Assembly: GCF_954871325.1 (NCBI RefSeq)
Contig: NC_088779.1
Location: 26,088,869-26,152,868, forward strand
Direction of reading: 5' to 3'
Length of the DNA stretch: 64,000 bases
From: Gordionus sp. m RMFG-2023
Taxonomy: Eukaryota > Nematomorpha > Gordioida > Chordodea > Parachordodidae
Shown one piece after another: positions 10,437-21,800 of this stretch. Position 1 is the first letter of the stretch. Each line of letters starts with the position of its first letter. The notes under the pieces were generated by a model that saw only the letters and a list, made by a program, of their open reading frames with translations, made no database searches and had not been told where the DNA came from. The translations under genes were made by a program, and so were the position numbers.

Positions 10437-12278
10437 CAGGCGCGTACGCAGCGGGGGGGGACAGGGGGACAAATCCCCCCCCCCCCCCCCAAAGCCAAAA
10501 AATGCAGATGCCGGATTATATTTTTCAAAAATATTATTGTTAATATTAATTTATATTTGTTAATATTTATTCTTATCTCATATATACATATATATATTTA
10601 ATTACATTTATTTATCACATTCATCTACTAAGTTATTTTATCAATCAATTTCGATTTCAAGTTTTCCTTGGCGTAATTTACCTATTATTTTCAAATTTTG
10701 GTGGCGTAATATTTATCTAAATTTCTAATAAAATAATAATTATCTCTGAAACTCCTTGTCCAACAGGGAGAAAAAAATTGCAAGCTTGTCCAACGAGATC
10801 GAGTCTCCGCCACAGTAACAGCTATTTTGGAGTTAGAAGAGCTGATTATTAATGCTATTACTGAAATATCACAATGGCTTGAAAGAAATATTTCCTCAGA
10901 AGCAAGAAAATTATTGGATTCAATACTTATTCCAAATTTTTTTTCTCATTAGAATGTATTATTTAATTATACAACTATTTTATGTAATACTTTTAAAAAC
11001 ATAACATTGACTTGATTAAGAAAATGAGAATAGCGGAGAGCATTTTATTAGAACTCAAGGAAATTAGAGCTAATGTTGATGAAGAATTTCATATTTTATA
11101 TGTTATTGTTGAGTCAAAAGCAGAGGTATACCTGTTTAATATTTGTCCCCCTCGACTTGCAGCAAGCAAGCTCATCATCAAAACATTAATATAGGATCAG
11201 TAGAAGAGTATTATAAAACAAATGTCCCCTCTCCCAACCTTTTTCATATGGTGATAGAAAAAAAATATAAATATTTGTTATATTTTTATCATGAAGATGT
11301 TAAAATATCTTATGATGCCTTATTAGCTGAATAACTATGATTAAAAGATTAACTATGGTTGATACAGTCCCAAAAAATGCTATGGATGCTTTTTATTTCA
11401 AACACATTTTAGATTATACTCCCAATTATTAAAATGGTTATATATATATTAGCAGCTCTTTAGTAAACTAATGAGAGAACATTCACTTTTTTAAGAAGAA
11501 TAACAGAGCCTTGCAGAGGTACCATTTGCAGGACCAGGCCCAGATTTTTTTTAAAAAATTTTTCCGGCCCGGTCAGGTCCGGCCCGGCTAGCCCAGTCCG
11601 AATTTTTTAAAATAAATTATATTTATTTTTGATATTTATAGCGAATAATGGCGATTTCAAATATTTGGTTTTAAAATATACAACTAGGCTCGGATATTTT
11701 TTCTTAAAAAATTTTCAGGCCCAGCCCGGGTGTTTTTTTTAAAAAAAATTACGAGCCCGGCCCGGGTATATTTAAAAAAATTAAAATTCGGGGGCCGGGC
11801 CTGCAAGTCTGTGAAAAACATACCTATGAAATACAACATCTGAAAGTAGATTGAATGATTTGGATCTTTTGAATATTCATAGACATTTAACGCCAAGCAA
11901 GGATTGATAATTGAAAAATTAGCTCAAAACATACAAAATACAATTATTCCTAAGAAACTTTTTGTGTATTAATTTATATTTACAACATTTTAATTTTTTA
12001 TACTTTATATATTTTAAAAGCTCAAAAAATTCAAATTTCAATTTTGGGTCATTTAAGTGATTCATATCGTGGGTTATATTCACTTTATATTTTATGATTC
12101 ACATTTAAATGCCGGTTTATATATATAATTTTTTTAATTCACATTAGTTTAAAATTGTGTATTAGAAAAGTTATTAATCCTAGTAAATTTATGCTTAGTA
12201 TTTTTAATTAAAAATATTATTTCTTAAAAAAATTTATTATCCCCCCCCCCCCAGACCAAATTCCTGCGTACGCGCCTG
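10437..12278 (+). mobile_element. hAT transposon inserted in the right arm
   Basis: TIR caggcgcgtacgcag at 10437 and ctgcgtacgcgcctg ending at 12278, flanked by a perfect 8-bp duplication attgaacc (10429-10436 and 12279-12286). Long G- and C-runs lie just inside each end. Plus-strand relics of a ZMYM-type hAT transposase are present: an N-terminal helical part at about 10838-10952, LKEIRANVDEEFHILY near 11060-11100, a conserved RTFTFLRRI at about 11475-11500, and SESRLNDLDLLNIHRH at about 11838-11890. A MITE interrupts the last two. The coding region has several stops. Confidence 0.9.
11504..11811. mobile_element. GC-rich hAT-type MITE nested in the hAT
   Basis: Ends cagagccttgcag at 11504 and ggcctgcaagtctg at 11811, with ggcccggcc-type motifs inside both ends and an AT-rich middle. 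It splits the hAT coding sequence between the conserved LRRI block and the SESRLNDL block, which independently shows that it is an insertion. Relatives with the same motifs are at 34898-35311 and 39650-39825. Confidence 0.75.
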
Positions 12279-12761
12279 ATTGAACCTTTTCCTTTTATGA
12301 TCGGACCTTTTCCTTTTATGATTGAAACTTTTAATTTTTTGATTGGGACTTTTCCTTTTATGATTGAAACTTTTCCTTTTTTGATTGGGACTTTTCCTTT
12401 TTTGAATGGGAAACCCTGTAAAACCCAGAAAATTTAATTATTTTTGTTTATAAGATTTTAAATGATTTTATTATCACGAAATTCTGATTTTCAATACGAA
12501 TAAGTGGGAAAGATTTACGATGATTCATTTTGAGTTTAATTTAAAAAAAAAAATTAATACATTTATTTAAGCTAAATTGACCGCGCCTTTATATGAACTG
12601 TTAGAGAAAAAATGTACATTTTGATTGGAAAAATGAACAAGAATTGACCTTTGAGACATTAAAATTGAAAGTGGGAAGGGGATCCCATCTTGTTGTGTTT
12701 TAATAATGAAATAGAAGTAATCTTAATCGAAACATAGGTGTTTGTGTGAAGCATTGTTACA

Positions 12762-13529
12762 TTAATCCCAAAATATAACAAGTTACTTTTATATCTTGAA
12801 TAAAAAAAACTTTATCACTATAAATTTTGAATTAAAAAGAAACAATTTTTCATTAATTTTGGTTTTAAGAATAGTTTAAACCATGATTGAATTAATTTTG
12901 CCCCAGGAATGATTAATTTTGACAATAAATACTTTTTTTTACTAAACTTTAAAATTTGCTCTTAAAAATTTACTAAGACACTTGAGCTTAAATTGTAATA
13001 ATTAAATTCGAACTACACTTCTTTTAAACTGAATATATAAGATTAATAAAATAAAAACATTATGCCGTTTTCTGACCCTTTAATTTTTTTTTTTTAAAAA
13101 TATAAAAATTATTAATGAAAAATATTTTTTTTACTCACCAATAGCATCGATTCCTGATCCAGAGGAATCGAATCCAGAGGAATTGAATCCAGAGAAATTT
13201 AGGATTAACATGAGAAAAATGGCCAAAAATTTATTCATTATTTTTAAAATAAAAAAAATGATATTAAATAAAGGATGTTTATAGCTCAGTCTAGTTATAT
13301 AATTTTTTTTAATGACGTATATTTCAAAGAAATTCTTTAATTTTTTCAAAAATTTTGTTTATACAATGTTATTGTTTGTTTAAAGTAGGTGAATAGGGGG
13401 AGGGGTGGGGGGGGGTATTCTTATTAAAAAGATTTTTTTAAAATATTATAAACATTTCCAATAATTTTTGCATATATTATTTATTTAGTAAAAAAAACAT
13501 ATTAATTCTTGCAAATTAAGCAATTTCAT
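12762..13529. repeat. Segmental duplication, copy A
   Basis: This stretch matches 17346-18129 over most of its length in the same orientation. Shared landmarks include aatcccaaaatata at the start, ttaattttgcc, the signal-peptide exon, gtttatagctcag, and a closing gcatatattatttatttag. Copy A has G-rich sequence at 13395-13420 that copy B lacks. Divergence is visible but moderate. Confidence 0.75.
13139..13238 (-). CDS. Signal-peptide first exon of a small secreted protein, copy A
   Basis: ATG at 13238-13236 opens MNKFLAIFLMLILNFSGF, a lysine followed by a hydrophobic core and small residues, a classical signal peptide. A serine/glycine-rich stretch follows (two GF-SSG repeats) and the exon ends after DAI plus one base at a strong donor, g|gtgagt (13138-13133). 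An upstream in-frame extension exists, but the paralogue at 17750-17813 shares this ATG. Copy B lacks the SSGF insert. The following exon was not located with certainty; the ShKT exons at 2.8 and 0.8 kb are on the same strand and remain only candidates. Confidence 0.6.
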
Positions 13530-14341
13530 CATCCTTCACAATAATGCACATTGAGAAACTATTCGCCTTATATCTTAAAAACTGCTCAACAAAAATAAAT
13601 GAAATATGAAATATATATTTGAGGCTATTGAAATATCTAGATCATAATAATTAACCGTTTTAATGTAATATCAAATTTAACCTGGCTGAAGTGTTATAGT
13701 CCCACTTGAGTATTGCAGGGTTTAAAATACAATAGAAAAATACAATGGATTTTATAAGAGATTTAATCAAGGGAATATTCAGATTATATTTCAAAAAATA
13801 AAGATTTATCTTTATTAAAGTGAGTCTGAGAGTTTAATAATGGATAAATAACGGCATAATAATTTTTATCCACAAATATAGCTAAAAATCTTTAGTCAGT
13901 ATTAAATCAAAACTGGTGAATTTTAACAGTTGTGAATTCTCGAGGTTATAACTTTGGTCAGTAAAAAAAATATGAGAATTCTTTTAAAAGCAAAAATATA
14001 ATCTAAATTTACTAAAATATACAACTATAAGAAAAACTTAAAAATTTAGCCCTTCCAAAATAATAATGAATTAGGGCACTAGGCAGTTAAAAGAAAGCAC
14101 TAGTGTTTTGCAGAAAAAGTTATTTTGAAATATATTTGAGCATTGAGATCATATCACAAGCTATAACTCAATTATGTATAATATGAGGCATGTCAATTTT
14201 GTCGATTTAATAATAAAAGTAGAAATGTTACTATCATCATCTACTAGCTTATATTTGAGATTTTTCTGAATTATTGTGTAGAGAATGCCCTTAATTACAA
14301 TTTCTAAACCTCTGTACCAATTTTTAAAAACACCAATTAAC
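13530..14341. other. No gene seen
   Basis: AT-rich sequence with many stops in all frames and no clear repeat boundary. Confidence 0.5.
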
Positions 14342-14535
14342 TAGTGTTGTTAAAAAACCCGATTAACATTTTAGCTAAAATAATATATTATGTAGGCATC
14401 GAAATTTGGTAAACAGATGTCCAAGTATTTCTGCTAGCTATGTGCAAAATCTTTAGGTTTACACAATGTTATTTTGGTTATAAACTTAATCTGGCCGTTT
14501 TTTAAAAATCTAATCGGGGTTTTTAAACACCACTA
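14342..14535. mobile_element. hAT-type MITE, copy 2
   Basis: Begins tagtgttgttaaaaaaccc and ends with the inverse complement (caccacta). The centre, tgtccaagtatttctgc, matches other copies of the family. The flanking 8 bp agree only in part, so it is an older insertion. Confidence 0.65.
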
Positions 14536-15739
14536 CACGTAATAATAGAGTCACTAGGGGGAGGGGAGGCGTGCATGGGCTCGAGACCTCTAAAAAATTT
14601 GAATTTTTCATACCCAAAAAAGGGTCATTTTGAAAATGTTAGCTTTAAAAAAAAGGGTCATTTTGAAATAATTTTCAAAAAAATTTTTCTGAGTCTCTTG
14701 ACATTATAAAATGACACTCCTGCCGGGTAATAAAAACTCCACCAAAATAATAGGGTTTTTTTTTAACCTACATCGGAAAACAAGAAAAAAATTAACACCA
14801 GTATAAAGAAAACATGCGATTAAATTTTTTTTAAAGGAATTATTTCTCTTATTCAAACCATTTCGACTTATTATGTCTGAAATGTTGATTGGACAATTTT
14901 AAACCTCATTGAAATATGTATGGTCCGTTAGTTGTCATTAAACATTTTAAATTGTAACATTTGAAATAATGTTATAAGATAAAAATTATTGATTGTAAAT
15001 AGGGAGATACCGAATTAAATTTGTCTGGAATTGAAAAATTGATAATATTAGAGCAAAAAAATTTCCTACAAAGTAAGCGCTGTGCTATTGTATTTATTTA
15101 AAACCAGATTTAGAAATATTAATAAAACATGAACCCAAAAAGAAAACATCTCAAATTATGTTGATCATTAATGCATATAAATTCACGGATCAGATCGATT
15201 GCAAGCCAATTTCTAGCCCCATAATAAATATTTACTTAATTATATTAAACCAATACAAATGAAATTTTGAGCATTTTAAAAGTCCCATATGATATTATCA
15301 ATAATAATAAAAAATTATTTGCAAACTTTGCACTGCCAAAACTCCATAGATGTAAAGGAAAACATTAAAATTCTTTAATTTTTTTTAGGGGGGGGGATCT
15401 AATTGGGATGGATTAGATATAAAAAACTAAAAACTTTCTCTAGGAATGGACGGGTGTTAAACAATGGATTTAATCTAGGGATTTTAATCATGAATGTAAT
15501 ATAAAAAATCCTTCTAAAAAGGAAAAAATAGTTAAAGAATGAAAAATAGATATAATAAATAGGGGGATGTAAAAAACAAAAAATAAATATAAAACAAAAT
15601 GCTTACAAATAATTTTTAACGAAACGATGGCAACATCCTGGAAAAACAATCAAAATAATTATAAAAAAAATACAAACAGAATTGTCTATAGTAGATGATT
15701 GTGTTACCCGAGGGAACCGGGATTCATAGAAAATTAAGA
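14536..15739. other. No gene seen; relic DNA
   Basis: AT-rich sequence. Two adjacent direct repeats of aaagggtcattttgaaa type lie at 14620-14665. A G-run is at 15391-15398. No coding evidence. Confidence 0.5.
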
Positions 15740-16140
15740 AATAAGATGTTAATAATATTACATGCCGGTCATTAAGACATTGAAAGGATGAAACAAAGGG
15801 CCCGAAAATTTACATGATGGCCTGGTATGAAATTTTTTTTATATTCCTTGTAATACTTATGCCAACATGCCACATAAAGATGCAGGCGGTAGTTGGACAA
15901 AAAACAAGTCGACTGTGGAAACGTTATACACGTCGATTTTTTTTTGATTTAAACAAAGAATCATATTTCTTAGTAGTGGCCTCATATAAATGGATTGAAT
16001 ATGAGTGAAGAGTTCTATGGCTTGGCCATTAATATTGCAATCAAGAAATTACAAAATTTATGGGTAAAATTCGGGATTCCTGAAGTAAATGTCCATGATG
16101 ATAGTCCAGCTTTCAGGAAATTTTTAACCAGTTGTGAGTC
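15740..16140 (+). mobile_element. Ty3/gypsy-like integrase fossil
   Basis: Recognisable pieces of an LTR-retrotransposon integrase: a zinc-binding N-terminal part followed by the catalytic core with the characteristic KWIE and FGIPEV motifs. No LTRs, reverse transcriptase or gag were seen around it. It is an isolated, broken fragment with several breaks and is old judging by decay. Confidence 0.6.
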
Positions 16141-16244
16141 ATTTATTGAATTTTTATAGGCTGATATTTTTTTTATAGTTACGCGAAAAATGTATCATTT
16201 TGTCCCATGTTCCTAAAGAAGGGGGGGGGCGTGTTGTAATATTA

Positions 16245-16775
16245 TTTATAACTATACCTAAAACGAATTATTGGTTATTCGATTCGTATTTTATTAATAC
16301 AAATAAAGGAAATATATTATTCGTCGAATAATTTTTATCCATTATTCTAAATTATTCGTTTTTCATATTATCAAAATTTATCGTATATAGCGACATTATT
16401 AGTAAATATTCAAAGTATTCGCAATTATTAAAACTTATTCATAAATATTAAAATTATTTTAAGTATTCATTAGGTTCCTTAAAGGAATATTTAATTTTTT
16501 TTAACTTTATTTCTGCAAATCACTTATTAAATTTTTAAAGAAGAAAGAATTTGGATCAAATTTTATCTAAAATTTGAAATATGTTTATTAAAAAAAAATC
16601 TTTTATTAGATAACCATATATAATTTTCATGCGGAACTTTCAAGATTTTTTTTAAATACATTTACGAATCGAATATTCGACCAATCAAATCGAATATGCG
16701 ACCAATTAAATCGAATATTAATAATCAAATATGAGTAATGCAAATATGTGATTCGTATTTTTATAGATATAATTA
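16245..16775. repeat. attcg-rich repeat, possibly a transposon relic
   Basis: Dense attcgattcg, cgaatattcg and cgaataattt motifs occur in both orientations at both ends of an AT-rich block. This arrangement resembles subterminal repeats of hAT-like elements, but no clear TIR or target duplication was found. Confidence 0.35.
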
Positions 16776-16835
16776 AAATTATAACATTTACTTAATTTTG
16801 TTCATTATTTTTATGTTGTTTTTTGAGGTTAATAT

Positions 16836-17021
16836 ATGGAAAGAGAAGAAAATGAAAATAATTTTATATTTTCGCGAAAAAAAATCTTTAAAAAATTGTG
16901 TATTATTTTTGTTTCATTAATATCATTCGCGTTTTTGTTTTATATAAAAATTAGATATTTCGTTAAAAAGAATAAAAAGTTTTGTCTCAATAAAAATATA
17001 GAAAAAATTACATTGAGATAA
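16836..17021 (+). CDS. Small reading frame with one membrane segment, doubtful
   Basis: ATG-started frame of 61 codons. It has an acidic and asparagine-rich start, a basic patch (SRKKIFKK), a hydrophobic run IIFVSLISFAFLFYI, and a basic tail. It resembles no family known to me. In such AT-rich DNA, frames of this kind arise by chance, so it is kept only as a low-confidence candidate. Confidence 0.15.
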   Translation: MEREENENNFIFSRKKIFKKLCIIFVSLISFAFLFYIKIRYFVKKNKKFCLNKNIEKITLR

Positions 17022-17345
17022 ACTTCTTTTACAACAATAATTTACATCGCCATAGTAGATTGTAAGGATAAACTTCTTTTATAATTACATTTACAACACA
17101 TTATATGACTAACATTACGTGATTTAGCCCATTTACCAATCATTTATATTTTATAATTACTTAATTTTCATTTACTATATAATAATACCTATTTTAACCT
17201 GCTTCAAAGACGCTAAAAAATGTTCAAATCCTCTAAAATATCAGAAATCAAATCTTTTTAAAAAAATCATTACACACCCCCCTCCCCTCATCTTCTTCAT
17301 AAGATAAAAATTGTATGCTTGGATTTTGGAACCTTGTTAATTTCA

Positions 17346-18129
17346 TAAATAATCCCAAAATATACAACACAGGTTACTTTCATATCTTGAATTGTAAAAA
17401 AAACAAATTTATCACAATATTATTAATTTTTGAATTATAAAAAGAGAAACGATTGATTAAGAATATTATCATATTGACAACGTTTTCATTAATTTTGGGT
17501 TTTAAAATATTGACTGCTGAATGGTTTAGATCACGATTGAATTAATTTTGCCTCAGGAATAATTAATTGTGACAATAAACACTTGTTTTTTACTATTGAG
17601 CTCTAATTGTAATGATTCAATTCGAACTACACTTCTTTTAAACTGAATATAAAAGATTAATAAAATAAAAACATTATGACATTTTCCGACCCTTTAATTT
17701 TTTTTAAAAAAAATATGGAAATTAATAACGATAAATATATTTTACTCACCAACAGCATCGAATACAGAGAAATTTAGGATTACCAGGAGAAACATCGTCA
17801 AAAATTTATTCATTATTTTTAAAGTAAAAATAAATTATTTGTATTAAATATAGGATGTTTATAGCTCAGCCTTAGTTATATAATTTTTATTAACTCCTTT
17901 TAAATTTGTTTAGTGACAGTGTATTTCAGAAATTCTTAATTTTTTTTCAAAAAACAACCTTGTTTATACAGTTTTATTGTTTGTTTAAAGAATTGACGTT
18001 TTTGGCTCTAGCGATCTTTTTTAGTTAAGGAGATATTTTTAAATATTATAAACATTTCCAATAATTTTTGCATATATTATTTATTTAGTAAAAAAAACAT
18101 ATTAATTCTTACAAATTAAGCAATTTCAT
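17346..18129. repeat. Segmental duplication, copy B
   Basis: Partner of 12762-13529, lying 4.6 kb away in the same orientation and holding the paralogous signal-peptide exon at 17750-17813. Homology extends through the exon's 5' flank to the gcatatattatttatttag block. Confidence 0.75.
17750..17813 (-). CDS. Signal-peptide first exon, copy B
   Basis: ATG at 17813-17811 starts MNKFLTMFLLVILNFSVFDA, a short signal peptide. The exon ends after 21 codons plus one base at the donor g|gtgagt (17749-17744). It has the same start, core and donor phase as the exon at 13139-13238 but lacks the Ser/Gly insert. Conservation of the open frame, signal character and splice donor in two diverged copies argues that both were under selection. 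The downstream exons were not identified. Confidence 0.6.
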
Positions 18130-18326
18130 GGTCAAATACGTTCATGGCTCTACCATTGTATATCTTAAAAATTACACACAACCAAACTTCAATAAAATTC
18201 TGAATTTAATTAATCGTTATTAAGCAATTTCATGGTCAAATACGTTCATGGCTCTACCATTGTACATCTTAAAAATTACACACAACCAAACTTCAATAAA
18301 ATTCTGAATTTGATTAATCGTTTCGG
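18117..18326. repeat. Tandem duplication, about 105-bp unit
   Basis: The unit beginning aagcaatttcatggtcaaat occurs twice head to tail (about 18117-18221 and 18222-18326) with only a couple of base differences, so it is recent. Confidence 0.85.
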
Positions 18327-18373
18327 TCTTTCGGATAGGAGCATTTTTAGCGATCGTCCGAATTAATTGAAAC

Positions 18374-18557
18374 CAGTGTCGCTCAACGGCTCTATTTTAA
18401 AAAACGACTAACTCAATACTCTAGCAAATATTGCCTAAACCTCGAGATTTCGTTAATAGATGTCCAATCCAAACCTTTGTGTGATCTATGACCAAAATCT
18501 TCAGGCTTGCGTAATATTTTCCTGGATAAAATATTGAGAGCCCGTTTAGCAACATTA
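18374..18557. mobile_element. hAT-type MITE, copy 3
   Basis: Begins cagtgtcgctcaacggctc and ends gtttagcaacatta. The interior (ctaactcaatactctag, tgtccaatcc, ataaaatattgag) matches copies 1 and 6. Ends are diverged and no perfect target duplication remains. Confidence 0.6.
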
Positions 18558-18884
18558 ATTTTAAAACAAATATTTGAAAATTCATAGATCGCTCAAACGC
18601 TCCAATTATAGGCCATCACCATAGTTTTGAAAAGATAACATTTGTGACAGTTAAGAATGATCTGTAAAATATAAACCATTTTATTGACTTAATTTAAATA
18701 TATAAATATCATTATTATTATATATTATTAATGAACAAGGGTGAAGTCCTCGATACACTTAAGTTTATAAGTAATAGAGTTAAAAGTATAAAAAATATTA
18801 AATAATATACGCGTTTTTTTTTGATGTAATGTAATAGTTTTTAATAATAAATAACAATATTATTTTAAATATTTGAGGCATGTG

Positions 18885-21800
18885 TCAATCGTTGTATTGT
18901 ACAATATATTCTGCCAAACTTGAAAGAAAATCTTTCATATATTTTTGTCGAAGTGTGTCCACTTTGTAAATCATATCCTTATAAAGACGCTAATAAAAAT
19001 GTAGTGATTTATAAAGAAAAATATATTGAGTTAACATTAATAACGCTTTTAAAATTCCTATTCTTAGTAAGTCAATTTAAATTTTACTGATTCTGCCACA
19101 GGGATTTAGCATTTATAAATTGTTTTTACGTACTTCTGCCCCTTCGTAATTCAAGATCCCGATAGCGCTGACGTTGATCTTAAGCTTGCGAGATTTTATT
19201 ATGCCATTATCCTGAGATACTTTGTTGGGATTACTACCTTCCTTTTTGGGAATCATAAACGTTGGCATGAGCCTTCTTTTTATGCCGAAAATGATGGGGA
19301 TTTTGTTTAATCTACAGGTTTGGATCAACCCATTTATCAATTCGTTCAATCCACCTTAGAATAACAATTTAGGTAATTATTTATAATATTGTTATATTTG
19401 AACGAAGATCGAATATTAAAATTAATTTGTATTAATAAGGTACTACTGTATTAACGACAATGATTTCATTTCAAGATGCTAAACTTGATAGTATTATTAA
19501 TATTATATATTAATTTCTTTGGTTTATTGTTAAATCCTGTCTACAGTTGTTCAACTTAATGAATAAATTAAGAGAAAATAGGGTAAAAGAAGATAATTGT
19601 TCAAATTAGCCAATTACCTTAGATTTATAAAGCTGGAAAATTGCTTTAAAAAAATAAATTTATTTAAAATTTATTTAAATTAGTGTTAAAATAATAATAT
19701 TTAAAAAATTTAGTATAAATTCACATTCTATATGTGACATCTGTTATCTTTTGGCACTAATCTCCCATGCATATTTTTACCAAATATTAGTCGCTAGCCA
19801 AAATTAATAGAAGATAACCATGAATTCATAGTTAGCACGAATTTACGGCGAAGTATTGGCGCAGAATATAAAAATACCGAATATTTTGTATAATTCGCCC
19901 CGAAGTCGCGTCAACTGTGAATTCGGGGTAACCGAGAACTCCGAGATTTTCAACCAAAATGGCGTGTGACTAGCTGAATTGAATCGATACATTAAATCAT
20001 AATATGTCATTGAGTGGATATATGACAACACAAAATTATGAAATACCTTTGCCTGGCACATTTTCTATATCAGGAGCTAGTATGACACATTTGATTTTAT
20101 CCATTAGAATCCACTTATTGATTTCTTTCATCCCATACACCATTCTCTTCTTAGAACGAGTTTTCTAAAAAACGTAAATATTTAATATTAATCAAAAAAA
20201 TTGGCAGTCTAATCATTATGCTATATAATAAAATTTAAATTCAAGAAATTGTTAGTGAATCGGAAAGAGTAGGAATGTTGTTTCGTACCTGAAAAAAACC
20301 CGATGCACAATGATATTAATGCTTACCTAGACTGATAATTCATTTATTAAATGTGCATATCTATTAAATTAGCTGAAGTCCATTTCATATGTTATAGAAG
20401 ACGCCATTGAAAGCATTTTGTAGCCTTACACACCATTTCGTTATAATATTTTATTATTTCTCAATGGCTGACTTCAATGTATGTACACTTTTAATGAATG
20501 AATCGTGAATTTAGGTCCGTATGCATGTAGTTTCTCATATATATGTATATATATGATTGATACGTTTAAGGTAAGATTTTCGGCGATTTTGCGTGAATAA
20601 AAAGTAACGAGGGTTTGGACCAGTTTGCTAGTCTTTACTTCGAGATCTTTATCGTAATAATGATCGCAATACCTTTTTCAATATATATTGCGAAAATAGA
20701 AAAAAATATATAATAAATCCTATATGAAAGAGTGATGTAATGCATGTATAAAAAAGTTGGGCTAATATGCTAAATAATACATATAAACAGTTCTAAATCC
20801 ACGAGTAAAGATAATCGAAAATGTTAATCGAGCAAGAATCAATAAACTGCATCGGGTGAGTTATTCCGAACTCCAAAATATTTTCAATATTGGGTGGGTG
20901 GTGGTCGGGTTAAACAAAATTTATAGATAAATGGGTGCGTGGGAGGGTTAAAAAAATTTTCAAACAACGAGTGGGCAGGCTTTTTAAAGAACAAGCGGAT
21001 TGCACCTCGACCCATTTGTTAGATTTATTAAAAGCAAATTTATGGCAATCGTTATGCAACGTGATTTTGAGCTGGTCAATCATCAGCTTTAAAATCGGGT
21101 CGCATAGTACACACTTATCTTATAAATCCAGTCGAAGTGCGATGATATACCAAAGATTGATGCTTGCTAATTGGTTATTAAAAAGTGATAAATCTAAAAC
21201 GATCTGAACAGGGTAATCAATAAAAATGATATAAAAATATCAATATCATTTTTACTCTCTGAATTTTGATTTATTTGCATGAATGGCGTTCACGACAATG
21301 TTGGCTTGACTAACGATGCGAGATTTTATTGAGAGAGAGTCTTTGTCCTCTTTAATAGGTTTTTCGTCACCTTCCACCCAGGATTTGCCGCTACGATAAT
21401 AATCGAACAGCTGTTCATCGTACTCGGTCTCCAAGTGATCGAATAACTCTTTAATACGGTGCAGAGACGTGGTTTTGATTTCATTTGTTACCTCAATGCT
21501 GAGATCCCGATTATTGTCATTTATTCTTGCAAGATTATTGTTTTGCCCGTTAAGGTTATCATTATCATTCGTATTAATTATATTGTTTGAATCGAACTTT
21601 TTAATTGTATGCTCGCGCAGGATGGAGAGATTATCGAAAATGTAATTGACGACAAAATCTGACCGGCTTTTGGCAACTATTAGTGATTTGATAAATCTCT
21701 GTTTATCTAAGGGCGAGCAAAATGAATAATCATTATTATCGTTCAAATTTAGCCGTAACCCTTTAAAATGATTGGCATCCATATCATCTATATTGCCGGT

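Larger units (their letters stand above)
5629..12418. mobile_element. Giant inverted-repeat composite transposon
   Basis: Outer ends are Tc1/mariner-type: TA then cagggtttcccatt at 5629, and aatgggaaaccctg then TA ending at 12418. The left arm (5629-7185) is the inverse complement of the right arm (9206-12418, after removing the hAT at 10437-12278). The arms meet at a transposase-bearing element, 7186-9205, whose own ends are the same terminus. Sequence beside that inner element is still symmetrical: gactgtcaggccct on the left and agggcctgacagtc on the right. Each arm has, from outside inwards, an array of ggaaaagtgtcaatc-type repeats, an AT-rich block, a block with a catatgtacgatg-like motif, 131-bp G-rich tandem repeats, and the centre. 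The left arm has about three 131-bp units and the right about two. Confidence 0.8.

Noticed and set aside
20935-21207. 90-codon plus-strand frame
   Set aside because: Crosses a MITE relic and lies within an intron of the minus-strand SECISBP2 gene; no homology.
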